From: Planctomycetaceae bacterium
GTDB taxonomy: Bacteria > Planctomycetota > Planctomycetia > Planctomycetales > Planctomycetaceae
Assembly: GCA_020426085.1 (NCBI GenBank)
Contig: JAGQQP010000096.1
Coordinates: 1-10,477, forward strand
Length of the DNA: 10,477 nucleotides
Reading direction: 5' to 3'
Shown here: positions 1-7,105 of the stretch, piece by piece
Layout of the letters: each line of letters opens with the position of its first letter
Numbering within the stretch: the first letter of the stretch is position 1
Translations under genes and position numbers: made by a program
Notes under the pieces: generated by a model
What the model was told of the DNA's origin: nothing
What the model saw: the letters and a program-made list of their open reading frames with translations, nothing else
The model's database searches: none

Positions 1-381
1 GTGGATACGAAAACCGGAAAACGGATCTGGGATATCGCAGCCGAGTATCAATCACACCCGGTCATCAACGGTGACAAAATCTTTGCCCAGGGGGGTGCCT
101 GGGAACTGAAATCCGGAAAGCCGATCCCCTTCACCTTCGAACGCTCCTACGGCTGCGGCCAGATCTCTGCCAGCAAACACCTGATGGTCTTCCGCTCCGC
201 CACGCTTGGGTACGTCGACCTCACCCGCAAAGCCGGCGTCGAAAACTTCGGCGGTATCCGCCTCGGCTGTTACATCAATGCCATCCCGGCCGGGGGCCTG
301 GTCCTGGTCCCCGACGGCTCGTCCCAGTGCAACTGCTCCTACCAGATGCAGGCCTGGTTCGCATTGGAGGGAAGTGAGTAA
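1..381 (+). CDS. PQQ-like beta-propeller repeat protein, C-terminal part
   Basis: This is the 3' end of a gene that begins before the window; position 1 is in frame but is not taken as the start. The 126 visible residues begin with a PQQ/BamB-type blade (TGKRIW, then VINGDKIFAQGGAWELKSGK), in which a Trp or Gly-Asp strand pattern is followed by an 'L-x-S-G-K' turn. The tail GGIRLGCYINAIPAGGLVLV, followed by a CxC pair (C110, C112 of the visible part), resembles the C-terminus of large secreted planctomycete PQQ-like proteins. Cysteines C52 and C90 may form disulfides with it. Such propellers are usually periplasmic or surface scaffolds, sometimes with a methyltransferase or cytochrome part upstream, which cannot be seen here. 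No enzymatic role can be given. The gene ends at TAA 379-381. Confidence 0.8.
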   Translation: MDTKTGKRIWDIAAEYQSHPVINGDKIFAQGGAWELKSGKPIPFTFERSYGCGQISASKHLMVFRSATLGYVDLTRKAGVENFGGIRLGCYINAIPAGGLVLVPDGSSQCNCSYQMQAWFALEGSE

Positions 382-410
382 GCAGACGGATGATCACAAA
401 TCAGAAAAAA

Positions 411-444
411 CCAGATTAATCGCTCTAAATCGATAATTATCTGG
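411..444. terminator. Weak imperfect hairpin after the PQQ-like gene
   Basis: CCAGAT (411-416) pairs with ATCTGG (439-444), and an inner ATCG (419-422) pairs with CGAT (431-434) around an 8-nt loop. It lies 30 nt after the stop of the PQQ-like gene. There is no T-run on the + strand side; an A6 run precedes it at 405-410. It could be a transcript end or an mRNA-stabilising hairpin, or chance in an AT-rich gap. Confidence 0.3.
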
Positions 445-555
445 TAGTGCTTCGACGAAACACGCGTTACGTTTTCTGTCAGATCACTGGTACCGCTAAA
501 TCAATAATGTGGAACAGTGATAAATTGCACTAATGGGCCCCCAACAGGGAGATCG

Positions 556-1473
556 ATGCTGATGAAATATCTGATTGCGTTCGCTGCGGTTGCCGTACTG
601 ATTGCTACTGGAATCTCTGCTCATCCGCCGCGTGGAAACCAAGATCGCGACTGCCAGCGGCCAGATGGTCCTCCACCTGACCCGTTTATGAAGCTGTTCG
701 ACACCGACCAAAGTGGGGAGATTTCAAAAGAGGAAATCGAACTGTCAGGCGTTGTACTTAAGAATCTTGACCGCGATCAGAGTGGTACGCTGACACGCGA
801 TGAAATGCCACGCCCTCCTCATCCTCCACGAGATCATCATGGCCGCGGAGAGGGAGACAGACACCCTCACCACGGAGATCGACCTCACAGAGACCGTGAT
901 CATCGACCAGATGCGGATCGGCCTCCTCGACCGGGATTCGAACCGATGCCAGAACCAGCCCCTCAGAAAGCCGTCTCCACTAATACTCCTGCTGATACAG
1001 TTCAATTCGCCGGTGGATACGAAACGGATCCACGCGATCACGGACGCCCTGTCGCTCTGATTGCGGCAGCACTGGGTGTGAAACCCGAAGTCTTTCGCCA
1101 GGCATTCAGTAATGTGAAACCGGCGCGTGGCGGCGACCCAACACCTGCACGGGCTCGTGCCAACAAAGAAGTTCTAATGGCGGCACTGGGAAAGCATGGT
1201 ATCACTAACGACCGACTGGATACAGTTTCGAATTACTATCGGTACCAGCCTGAGCGCGGCGGACTCTGGAAACATACGCCTGCCACAGCAAAGGCGATCA
1301 TCAAAGACGGAAAAGTGACCGGCCTGAAAATCATCAATGCAGGTTCGGGTTATCTGACACCTCCCACAGTGACGATCGCTGGTCATGAGGAAGTCAAAGT
1401 TCAGGTCACCCTCGAATTCAGCCAGGACTTTAAAAAGAACGGCAGTATCAAGTCACTGAAGATCATGAATTAA
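556..1473 (+). CDS. Secreted EF-hand protein with His/Arg-rich linker
   Basis: A protein of 305 residues. The start is placed at ATG 556 (or ATG 562), because AGGGAGA at 546-552 is a good ribosome binding site and a signal peptide follows directly (hydrophobic core LIAFAAVAVLIATG, probable cleavage after GISA). The in-frame GTG at 517 has no such support. Two canonical EF-hand calcium loops are visible: DTDQSGEISKEE (about 49-60) and DRDQSGTLTRDE (about 72-83). They have Asp at positions 1 and 3, Ser at 5, Gly at 6 and Glu at 12. Residues about 87-127 form a Pro/His/Arg/Asp-rich linker with eight histidines between 89 and 116, which could bind metal. The rest (about 150-305) is a compact module with a YETDPRDHGRPV start, a predicted helical part, and a 'NAGSGYLTPPTVTIAG' strand-turn segment. 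I remember this tail in other planctomycete EF-hand proteins but know no function for it. It was not recognised as an enzyme. The gene stands alone and converges on the lipoprotein gene. Confidence 0.85.
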   Translation: MLMKYLIAFAAVAVLIATGISAHPPRGNQDRDCQRPDGPPPDPFMKLFDTDQSGEISKEEIELSGVVLKNLDRDQSGTLTRDEMPRPPHPPRDHHGRGEGDRHPHHGDRPHRDRDHRPDADRPPRPGFEPMPEPAPQKAVSTNTPADTVQFAGGYETDPRDHGRPVALIAAALGVKPEVFRQAFSNVKPARGGDPTPARARANKEVLMAALGKHGITNDRLDTVSNYYRYQPERGGLWKHTPATAKAIIKDGKVTGLKIINAGSGYLTPPTVTIAGHEEVKVQVTLEFSQDFKKNGSIKSLKIMN

Positions 1474-1483
1474 AAGGCAATCG

Positions 1484-1517
1484 GTGATGGCACGCCGGCG
1501 ACATTGCGTGCCATCAC
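1484..1517. terminator. Bidirectional hairpin between convergent genes
   Basis: A perfect 12-bp inverted repeat: GTGATGGCACGC (1484-1495) and GCGTGCCATCAC (1506-1517), with a 10-nt loop. It begins 10 nt after the EF-hand stop and ends 11 nt before the lipoprotein stop on the other strand. Read on the minus strand, the stem is followed a few bases later by TTTT (complement of 1472-1475). On the plus strand the following tract is only mildly T-rich. Its position fits a shared terminator for the two convergent genes. Confidence 0.75.
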
Positions 1518-1528
1518 TGTATTCCGAT

Positions 1529-1909
1529 TCAGTTGGCTGACGCCAGGGAATTTGCTTTTTGCTGCAGCACTTCCAGCTGGGCATCAATTTTATCTTTTGC
1601 AGCCGAACTCTGATACAGAGACAACAGTTCTTTGGCTGCATCCCGCAATTCGATGTAAGGCCCCTCGAACTCGTTAGCATACGCATCCAGAGACTCCATC
1701 AGAATTGTCAGGTTCTGAGCAGCCTCTTTGGGTTTTTTCTTTGCAGCAGCGACGAAATCATCGACCGACTTTTTCGCAACATCACTTTTCTGAGAATCTG
1801 TTGGGGGTGGGGCCGATGGGCTTCCACAAGCGGCTAAAATAGTTGAGGCCAGCAGCAACATGGCGATGCCAGCCAGCTTAGTGCTGATTCCAGAACTGTA
1901 TTTACTCAT
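1529..1909 (-). CDS. Small helical lipoprotein of unknown function
   Basis: A protein of 126 residues. The start is ATG 1909, preceded on the minus strand by AGGAAAG about 7 nt upstream. An in-frame ATG at 1951 would add 14 polar residues before the signal peptide and would lie inside the terminator hairpin of the gene upstream. Residues 1-28 are a lipoprotein signal peptide with basic K11, a hydrophobic run and lipobox L-A-A-C ending at Cys28, so the protein is probably membrane-anchored. A Ser/Pro-rich linker (GSPSAPPPTDSQ) follows. The remaining ~85 residues are rich in Ala, Lys, Glu, Leu and Gln and look all-helical, possibly coiled coil. No family was recognised. It lies 90 nt downstream of the DUF1559 gene on the same strand, with a strong terminator between, so it may have its own promoter or depend on readthrough. 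Confidence 0.8.
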   Translation of the reverse strand: MSKYSSGISTKLAGIAMLLLASTILAACGSPSAPPPTDSQKSDVAKKSVDDFVAAAKKKPKEAAQNLTILMESLDAYANEFEGPYIELRDAAKELLSLYQSSAAKDKIDAQLEVLQQKANSLASAN

Positions 1910-1930
1910 TTCTACTTTCCTGTTTTGAAT

Positions 1931-1965
1931 AAAAAAGCAGCTCCAATGCATTACACTGGAGCTGC
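1931..1965 (-). terminator. Rho-independent terminator of the DUF1559 gene
   Basis: On the minus strand GCAGCTCCA (1965-1957) pairs perfectly with TGGAGCTGC (1945-1937) around an 11-nt loop. It is followed at once by TTTTTT (complement of 1931-1936). The stem is 9 bp and GC-rich with an uninterrupted T6 tract, a textbook intrinsic terminator. It begins 34 nt after the DUF1559 stop and ends 21 nt before the lipoprotein start codon. Confidence 0.85.
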
Positions 1966-1999
1966 AGTATTGAGCTACCGTATCAGTGTGTCTGATCGA

Positions 2000-2971
2000 T
2001 TAATACTCACCAAGAACATTTCCATCATCAATCGACAGCAGGTTCAGATAAGTATTCTGATCCACGTTTTCAGAGATGAATCGTACAGAACCATCAGCCA
2101 GTGTCACATGCGCACCACCTACGTGGAAGCTGCGTAACCCCTGACCTGCACCGGATCCGGTGATGTCCGGGTTATTACGTCGGTTGAAATTCTGATCAGA
2201 AGAATTGTTCGCAGCATACGGAGTCCCGTCTGTGACTTTCGTCGTATTCGGAGTCAGGATACCGTTGCTGTTTCTCCCGCTGAACAATGCTCCCGTGCAC
2301 CAGCCCCAGGCACCTTTGTCATCAGAAGTTGCAGTCCCCACTACAATTTCTCCGAGCATAATGGCATTCGAAGTACCGTCTGAAATGTCACGGATTTTAG
2401 CGCCGTTCTGGGCGATCGGACTGAAAATTCCGCGACGGTTACTGTTGAAATCAGCAATATTCAGACTGGTACCTGCTCCCACGGAACCTGCATAAGTAAT
2501 TCGGGAAAATCCGGTGAAGTCCTGTGTCAACAGAGCACGATCGACGCCGGTCTGAGAAGGGCAGCGCAAAACAGGAATCTTTGCCCGCAATACGCTCGTA
2601 CCGGAACTGGCGTTCGCGCTGCGTGCATTCAATGACATGTTGTACTGATTGTATAATGGTGCCTGATCCATGAATGGCAGAACCTGCACGACCCAGGTGG
2701 TTCCCCAGTTGGCATTACGTCCGTCGGCAGGAGCAGAACCGTTTCCATACCACACTGCTCCCGGAGGAAACGTGCGATGGGAATCGTGATAGTTGTGTAA
2801 CGCCAGTCCGACCTGCTTCAGAGCATTTTTACACGTGCTGCGACGAGCAGCTTCGCGCGCCTGCTGCACTGCAGGAAGTAACAGAGCAATCAGAATTGCA
2901 ATGATGGCAATTACCACCAGTAATTCGATCAAGGTAAAACCTCGCTTGAGAGATACGTTCTTCGATCGCAT
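2000..2971 (-). CDS. DUF1559 pseudopilin-like secreted protein (first copy)
   Basis: A protein of 323 residues. ATG 2971 is preceded on the minus strand by AAAGGG (2985-2980) with 8-nt spacing. Residues 1-11 are a short basic leader ending in Gly11. Cleavage by prepilin peptidase is expected between G11 and F12, and Glu16 is the conserved position +5 glutamate of type II secretion/type IV pseudopilins. A ~20-residue hydrophobic helix and the [11 protein letters not shown] amphipathic continuation follow, then [19 protein letters not shown], which is diagnostic of DUF1559. Near the C-terminus H283 lies nine residues before D293-G294, the H-X9-DG motif, followed by [11 protein letters not shown]. 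Planctomycetes carry many paralogs; their exact role in secretion or the cell surface is not established. The gene has its own terminator downstream and a 542-bp noncoding region upstream, so it is probably monocistronic. Confidence 0.93.
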   Translation of the reverse strand: MRSKNVSLKRGFTLIELLVVIAIIAILIALLLPAVQQAREAARRSTCKNALKQVGLALHNYHDSHRTFPPGAVWYGNGSAPADGRNANWGTTWVVQVLPFMDQAPLYNQYNMSLNARSANASSGTSVLRAKIPVLRCPSQTGVDRALLTQDFTGFSRITYAGSVGAGTSLNIADFNSNRRGIFSPIAQNGAKIRDISDGTSNAIMLGEIVVGTATSDDKGAWGWCTGALFSGRNSNGILTPNTTKVTDGTPYAANNSSDQNFNRRNNPDITGSGAGQGLRSFHVGGAHVTLADGSVRFISENVDQNTYLNLLSIDDGNVLGEY

Positions 2972-3513
2972 GAATTCAACCCTTTAACGATAGAAATATG
3001 AATAGAAACAATACCGGTAGTACTGGCATTGAAATGAGAGCCCGGGTTTTTTGCTTTAGAAGATTAAAGCAGGGCGGATAAGAATGGCTTAACAATTTGG
3101 AGGGAACACCAACACACTCATCATCGAGTCGAGTAAAGCAGCACTCTTCTTTCATTAATCTCGCATGAATTTTATGTTTTTCTTGAGCGCAGGCAACAAG
3201 TAGATTTCTTTAATTCACAGAGTAGTTGAAAATAATAAAACACGTACAGTGAATTAACACTGAACACGCTTTATACAATAAAACTAAATAATACTTTATC
3301 CATAAACAGTACTCTTACAGATCAAATTTTCATAACCGCCTTGATCAAAACTCCCCGCTCAAGATGCGTCAGCTGATCACCTGTGTGACATGAGAATCTT
3401 CTCAAAAGATATCTTCCCGCTTGCGATACCACTTTTCTTAACTTACATTAGAAAACTTGACTATCGCACACCATTCAGAAAAATCATCAGGACCAGCAAA
3501 CAAGGAAATCCTC
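2972..3513. other. AT-rich intergenic region between divergent genes
   Basis: This 542-bp stretch separates the divergent DUF1559 and ceramidase-like genes and must hold the promoters of both. No convincing gene, RNA or strong hairpin was found. Minor structure includes TACCGGTA (3012-3019) next to AGTACT (3019-3024), and GATCAA (3320-3325) facing TTGATC (3341-3346) over a 15-nt gap. A 321-nt open frame from 3390 overlaps the ceramidase gene, has no ribosome binding site and looks like a shadow. AAGGAA at 3502-3507 is the ribosome binding site of the downstream gene. Confidence 0.6.
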
Positions 3514-4926
3514 ATGAAAAAGTCGATGACATTCCCGAAATCAAAAAACAGTCTGTCACTCTGGTTCTGTCTGTTGCTTGTCAGTTTCATTTCAACCGAA
3601 CGATTTGCACTCGCTGCAGAAACAGAGTGGAAAGCAGGGATCGCCAAAGCAGTTATCACTCCCGAGACCGGTGTCTGGCTGGCCGGCTACGGTTCCAAGC
3701 GACTGCCTGATGGAAAGCTGCATGATATCTGGATGAAAGCGCTGGCCCTGGAAGATAACAAAGGTCATCGCGCCGTATTGATCACCAGTGATTTCCAGGG
3801 AGTGCCCCGCAGCATGAGCGACCGTGTCTTCGCTGAGATCAAACAGAAGTTTCAGCTGGAACGCCATCAGATCATGTTTACCTTTTCGCATAATCACTGT
3901 GGCCCGAGACTCGGCGATGACCTTTATGATTACTATCCCGTCGATCCGATGCAGGTCAAGCTGGTCGACGAATACACAGATCGCATGGTTGTCAAAACCG
4001 TAGACATGATCGGCGAGTCACTGAAAAACCTGGCACCTGCACAACTCCAGATGGGAACCGGTCACACCACCTTTGCCGTCAACCGTCGCAATAATCGTGA
4101 AGCCGATATTCCCAATCTCATCAAAGCGGGTAAAGAACTGGTGGGACCAGTCGACCATGACGTGCCCGTAATGACCGTCACACGCCCCGATGGCAAACTG
4201 GATGCCGTTCTGTTTGGATATGCCTGCCATCCTACGACACTCAGCTTTACCAAAGTCTGCGGCGATTACCCCGGCTTTGCCCAGTTGGAACTCGAAGAGA
4301 AACATCCCGGCGTTACTGCCATGTTCGTCAACACCTGTGGTGGTGACCAGAACCCGCTCCCCCGCCGCAAAGTCGAACTCTGTGAAAAATACGGGCACAT
4401 GCTGGCAGTCGCGGTGGAGGAGGTCTTACAGAAACCACTTCAACCCGTTTCGAACGGTTTATCAACCGCGTTTGATTATGTCGACCTCCCCTACTTGAAA
4501 ACCGTCACTCGTGCCGATCTGGAAGCTGACTTAAAAAGCAGCAGTGCCATCAAAAAACGCTGGGCGGAACGGCTGCTGAAAAAGCTGGACGCCGGTGAGA
4601 CCTTCCCTTCGAGCTATCCATACCCCCTGCATGCCTGGCGACTGGGCAGTGAAATGCTGATGATCGGCATGGGTGCCGAAACCGTCGTTGACTATGCAAT
4701 AAAATTCAAACGCGAATTCGGTCCCGGTACCTGGGTCTGTGGTTATGCCGATGACATGATCTCCTACATCCCCTCCAAACGGGTCTGGCTCGAAGGGGGT
4801 TATGAGGGAGGCTACAATCTGTATGAATACGGTCGCCCTGCTTACCGCTGGGGACCGGATACAGAAACACTGATCTCAAACACCGTTGACAAACTCGTCA
4901 AACAGGTTGAATACAAATCCGACTGA
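3514..4926 (+). CDS. Secreted neutral/alkaline ceramidase-like hydrolase
   Basis: A protein of 470 residues. ATG 3514 is preferred over an upstream GTG at 3457 because AAGGAA (3502-3507) sits 6 nt before it. A signal peptide follows, with hydrophobic core LWFCLLLVSFIS and likely cleavage after residue 35 (FALAA|ETEW). The mature protein begins AGIAKAVITPE and matches the N-terminal domain of neutral/alkaline non-lysosomal ceramidases. Candidate zinc ligands are H126 and H128 in SHNHCGP, H239 in ACHPTTL, E389 in GAETVVDY, and Y411 or Y418 in GYADDMISYIPS. These assignments follow the general pattern of the family and were not aligned. GDYPG (250-254) and NTCGGDQNP (273-281) are further family blocks. 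Classical ceramidases exceed 600 residues and have a C-terminal beta domain that is absent here. The natural substrate may therefore not be ceramide; many planctomycete homologs sit in polysaccharide or surface-related settings. It converges with the aldolase gene, 17 nt apart. Confidence 0.88.
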   Translation: MKKSMTFPKSKNSLSLWFCLLLVSFISTERFALAAETEWKAGIAKAVITPETGVWLAGYGSKRLPDGKLHDIWMKALALEDNKGHRAVLITSDFQGVPRSMSDRVFAEIKQKFQLERHQIMFTFSHNHCGPRLGDDLYDYYPVDPMQVKLVDEYTDRMVVKTVDMIGESLKNLAPAQLQMGTGHTTFAVNRRNNREADIPNLIKAGKELVGPVDHDVPVMTVTRPDGKLDAVLFGYACHPTTLSFTKVCGDYPGFAQLELEEKHPGVTAMFVNTCGGDQNPLPRRKVELCEKYGHMLAVAVEEVLQKPLQPVSNGLSTAFDYVDLPYLKTVTRADLEADLKSSSAIKKRWAERLLKKLDAGETFPSSYPYPLHAWRLGSEMLMIGMGAETVVDYAIKFKREFGPGTWVCGYADDMISYIPSKRVWLEGGYEGGYNLYEYGRPAYRWGPDTETLISNTVDKLVKQVEYKSD

Positions 4927-4943
4927 ACTGTTCCGGTTCCATT

Positions 4944-5858
4944 TTATGCTTCGAGAGAAGTGACCGGTTTCCCTGCCAGTACTTTTTGTACCAGCGGGTG
5001 AGCCAGCAGTTCTTCCCGTTCGGCAGCAGTCACAGGTCGCATCGGTTGCGGCGCAAAGTTACCGGGAATCCCTCTCAGATTCATCAGTGTGGTCACCGTC
5101 GAAAACAGTGGTGCAGAAAACGTCGTCAGTAATCTCAGCAATGCTGACAGATCCTGTTGCACCAACGCGAGCCGACTCCAGTCTTCTGCCAAAGTCGCCT
5201 CTACCATGGCTTCAATCCATTCCGGCACGACAATATAAATTCCATCCAGATGTTCTCGTACTCCCGCCTGCAATAAGACATCCATCAGATTCGGTTGCGC
5301 GACGATCACACGAAACTCATCCCCCACGACATCAATGACGGGACGAATCGCCGTGAAATGATCCGAGCATTTAATCCCCTGGATATTAGGATGTTTTGCC
5401 AGCCGCAGTACCGTCTCTACTTCCAGTTTCGTACCTGTTGTCTGTGGAAGATCATAGAGAAACAAAGGCTTGGAACTCAGGTCCGCCAGTGCCTCAAAAT
5501 AATCGACCAGATCACTCTGACTGTACTTCAGAAAGTAGGGTGAGATCACGACCACCCCATCAATGGCACAATCTTCTACCATGCGGATTCTTTCGCGCGT
5601 CCGCACGAAACTGGTATCCCCCACTCCTACCAGCAGCTCGGCTTTTCCCGCGTTGAACTGTACGCTCTGCTCGACCAGTTCGCGATAAGTTGAATCCTTC
5701 AACAGCTGCATCAGCCCCATCGTACCGGCGATCAGAAAACCATTGATCCCGTGCGTCAGCTGGTCCTGAATCTGTGCTTCCAGCCCTGCTGAATGCAAAT
5801 CTTCTTCCGCTGTCAGTGGAGTTCCTAATGCCGTAATCATTTTCAACGAGTGGGCCAT
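4944..5858 (-). CDS. DapA-family (class I) aldolase/lyase, not a typical DHDPS
   Basis: A 304-residue (beta/alpha)8-barrel protein of the dihydrodipicolinate synthase/N-acetylneuraminate lyase family, close to the family's usual ~290-310. It forms a Schiff base with a keto acid such as pyruvate through K163 (GIKCSD), assisted by Y135 (YDLPQTTG). Compared with E. coli DapA (T44, T45, Y133, R138, K161), T46 matches T44. The second Thr is replaced by M47, the following Glu by L49, and the aspartate-semialdehyde-binding Arg by T140. Bona fide lysine-pathway activity is therefore unlikely. Lyases or dehydratases of sugar acids, hydroxy-keto acids or amino-acid breakdown products are better candidates. 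It is the second gene of an operon, 25 nt after the PLP enzyme. Its own ribosome binding site is weak (AGAAAG about 10 nt before ATG 5858), which suggests dependence on upstream translation. Cytoplasmic. Confidence 0.88.
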   Translation of the reverse strand: MAHSLKMITALGTPLTAEEDLHSAGLEAQIQDQLTHGINGFLIAGTMGLMQLLKDSTYRELVEQSVQFNAGKAELLVGVGDTSFVRTRERIRMVEDCAIDGVVVISPYFLKYSQSDLVDYFEALADLSSKPLFLYDLPQTTGTKLEVETVLRLAKHPNIQGIKCSDHFTAIRPVIDVVGDEFRVIVAQPNLMDVLLQAGVREHLDGIYIVVPEWIEAMVEATLAEDWSRLALVQQDLSALLRLLTTFSAPLFSTVTTLMNLRGIPGNFAPQPMRPVTAAEREELLAHPLVQKVLAGKPVTSLEA

Positions 5859-5883
5859 GCTGCTTACTTTCTAAAAAATGGAT

Positions 5884-6936
5884 TTAAGCCGTCTGATCGA
5901 TAAATTCAGAGAAGGAAATCACAGGACAGGTTGTATCTGCTAACATGCGATCAACCGACCCCTGATCCTTAAATCCGCTGCCCGTGATCACAGAGACAAC
6001 GGTTTCATCACGTTGAATTTTCCCATCGGCGGCTGCCTGTAACGCTCCTGCCAGCGAAACTGCGGCAGCAGGTTCACAAAAAATGCCTTCCTGGCGCGCG
6101 AGCAGCGCCTGGACTTCATACACATATTCGTCTTCCACCAGATATCCACTGCCTCCCGTTTCCCGGCAGGCGGCGATCACATCATTTCCATCCAGCACAC
6201 TGGCTACCTGCAGACCACCAATTTTCGTCGTACTTTGACAGGTCTGCGCGCGATCGGTCCCCGCCTGTAACGGGCCGGCGATCGTATTGTTTCCCGCCGG
6301 CTGCACACAGTGAAATGCCGGCAGTCGGTCGATCTTCTCTTCCTGACAGGCTGACTGAAAGCCACGATAAACGGCAAGTAACAGCCCGCCTCCGCCGGCA
6401 CAGCAAAACAGATGATCGATCCTCCCCTGCTTTTCGGAAATCTGGTCAACCAGTTCCCGTCCGATGAATTCAACTCCCGCCATCCCGATCGGATTGAACT
6501 GATAGCTGCTGACCTGCAACTCCGTATCAGCAGCAGATCCCAGTTGCTTCAGATACTTGAATACCTTTCCTGATATTTCCGGATCGGCACCAAACCCCTC
6601 AATCCTCCACACGGCCGCGCCATAAGCCAGCATTTGTTTCAGCTTGTTTTCAGGAGCGCCAATAAACACAGCAACCTGACAAGTCATTCCTGCCGCTGCA
6701 CAGTAAGCTGCCAGCGCAGATCCTGCGTTTCCACTCGAACAGGTGACAACCCGCTTCTTCCCCTGCGCCAGCATGTCTGTGATGGCAGCGGCTGCAAAAC
6801 GGTCTTTGTAAGAACCGGTGGGATTCACCATTTCCAGCTTAAAATATAAATGGGACAGCCCCGCTTCAGGACCAATCCGACGTGATTTGATTAAAGGCGT
6901 ATGCCCTTCTCCCAGCGTGAAATACGCCGACTCCAT
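5884..6936 (-). CDS. Threonine synthase-like PLP-dependent enzyme (fold type II)
   Basis: A protein of 350 residues. The start is ATG 6936 because AGAGGAAG (6948-6941) lies 4 nt upstream; an in-frame ATG at 6963 has no ribosome binding site. Fold type II PLP hallmarks are present: the lysine motif NPTGSYKDR with K44 as the probable PLP Schiff-base residue, the substrate loop SSGNAGSA (67-74), the phosphate-binding glycine loop AGGGG (180-184), and TGSGFKD near the C-terminus (318-324), similar to the TGxGxKD of threonine synthases. The length fits the short (Bacillus-type) threonine synthases. Related enzymes with the same fold include threonine dehydratase, diaminopropionate ammonia-lyase and cysteate synthase. 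PTGSYKDR in place of the usual PTGSFKDR is a mild departure. Grouping with a DapA-type lyase and a divergent FadR-type regulator, rather than with homoserine genes, suggests a catabolic or specialised beta/gamma-elimination role. It is the first gene of the operon. Confidence 0.85.
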   Translation of the reverse strand: MESAYFTLGEGHTPLIKSRRIGPEAGLSHLYFKLEMVNPTGSYKDRFAAAAITDMLAQGKKRVVTCSSGNAGSALAAYCAAAGMTCQVAVFIGAPENKLKQMLAYGAAVWRIEGFGADPEISGKVFKYLKQLGSAADTELQVSSYQFNPIGMAGVEFIGRELVDQISEKQGRIDHLFCCAGGGGLLLAVYRGFQSACQEEKIDRLPAFHCVQPAGNNTIAGPLQAGTDRAQTCQSTTKIGGLQVASVLDGNDVIAACRETGGSGYLVEDEYVYEVQALLARQEGIFCEPAAAVSLAGALQAAADGKIQRDETVVSVITGSGFKDQGSVDRMLADTTCPVISFSEFIDQTA

Positions 6937-6940
6937 AACG

Positions 6941-6948
6941 CTTCCTCT
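6941..6948 (-). promoter_or_regulatory. Ribosome binding site deciding the PLP-enzyme start
   Basis: AGAGGAAG on the minus strand ends 4 nt before ATG 6936. No comparable sequence precedes the in-frame ATG at 6963, so the shorter protein is preferred. Confidence 0.7.
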
Positions 6949-7059
6949 ACCAGAGATTCCCATTGAGATTCGGCCCGAATGACAGACTCTACGATCAGAT
7001 ATTAGATCAAAATCCTGTTCTCAACATCAGCAATCTTCAGCAAAACTTCATGAATTGTC

Positions 7060-7087
7060 TTGACGACTTGACAAAGGGTTATATGAT
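7060..7087 (+). promoter_or_regulatory. Candidate upstream promoter of the GntR regulator gene
   Basis: TTGACG (7060-7065) and TATGAT (7082-7087) are separated by 16 nt on the plus strand. Transcription would start near 7094, so the palindrome at 7096-7112 would cover the start site. This would allow autorepression. Confidence 0.45.
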
Positions 7088-7105
7088 AATAAACCAGATT
7101 GTCAT
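7078..7105 (-). promoter_or_regulatory. Candidate promoter of the PLP enzyme-aldolase operon
   Basis: On the minus strand ATGACA (7105-7100) and TATAAC (7083-7078) are separated by 16 nt. Each matches five of six positions of the sigma-70 -35 and -10 consensus. The -35 lies inside the palindrome at 7096-7112, so a bound regulator should block it. Predicted leader to ATG 6936 is about 135 nt. Confidence 0.45.

Noticed and set aside
517..555. Upstream GTG start for the EF-hand protein adding 13 residues
   Set aside because: It has no ribosome binding site and would put polar residues before the signal peptide; AGGGAGA at 546-552 supports ATG 556 or 562.
1488..1507. Sigma-54-like TGGCAC ... TTGC
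   Set aside because: The spacing between the two elements is 10 nt instead of 5, and the TGGCAC is part of the perfect terminator stem.
3390..3710. Open frame of 106 codons upstream of and overlapping the ceramidase-like gene
   Set aside because: It has no ribosome binding site and overlaps the signal-peptide region of a well-supported gene in another frame; the protein has no recognisable features.
4018..4398. Antisense open frame of 126 codons inside the ceramidase-like gene
   Set aside because: It lies fully inside a conserved coding region, has composition typical of an antisense shadow and shows no recognisable motif.
7068..7073. Perfect TTGACA in the regulator promoter region
   Set aside because: The sequence at 16-18 nt spacing is not a -10 element; the overlapping TTGACG at 7060-7065 pairs better with TATGAT at 7082-7087.
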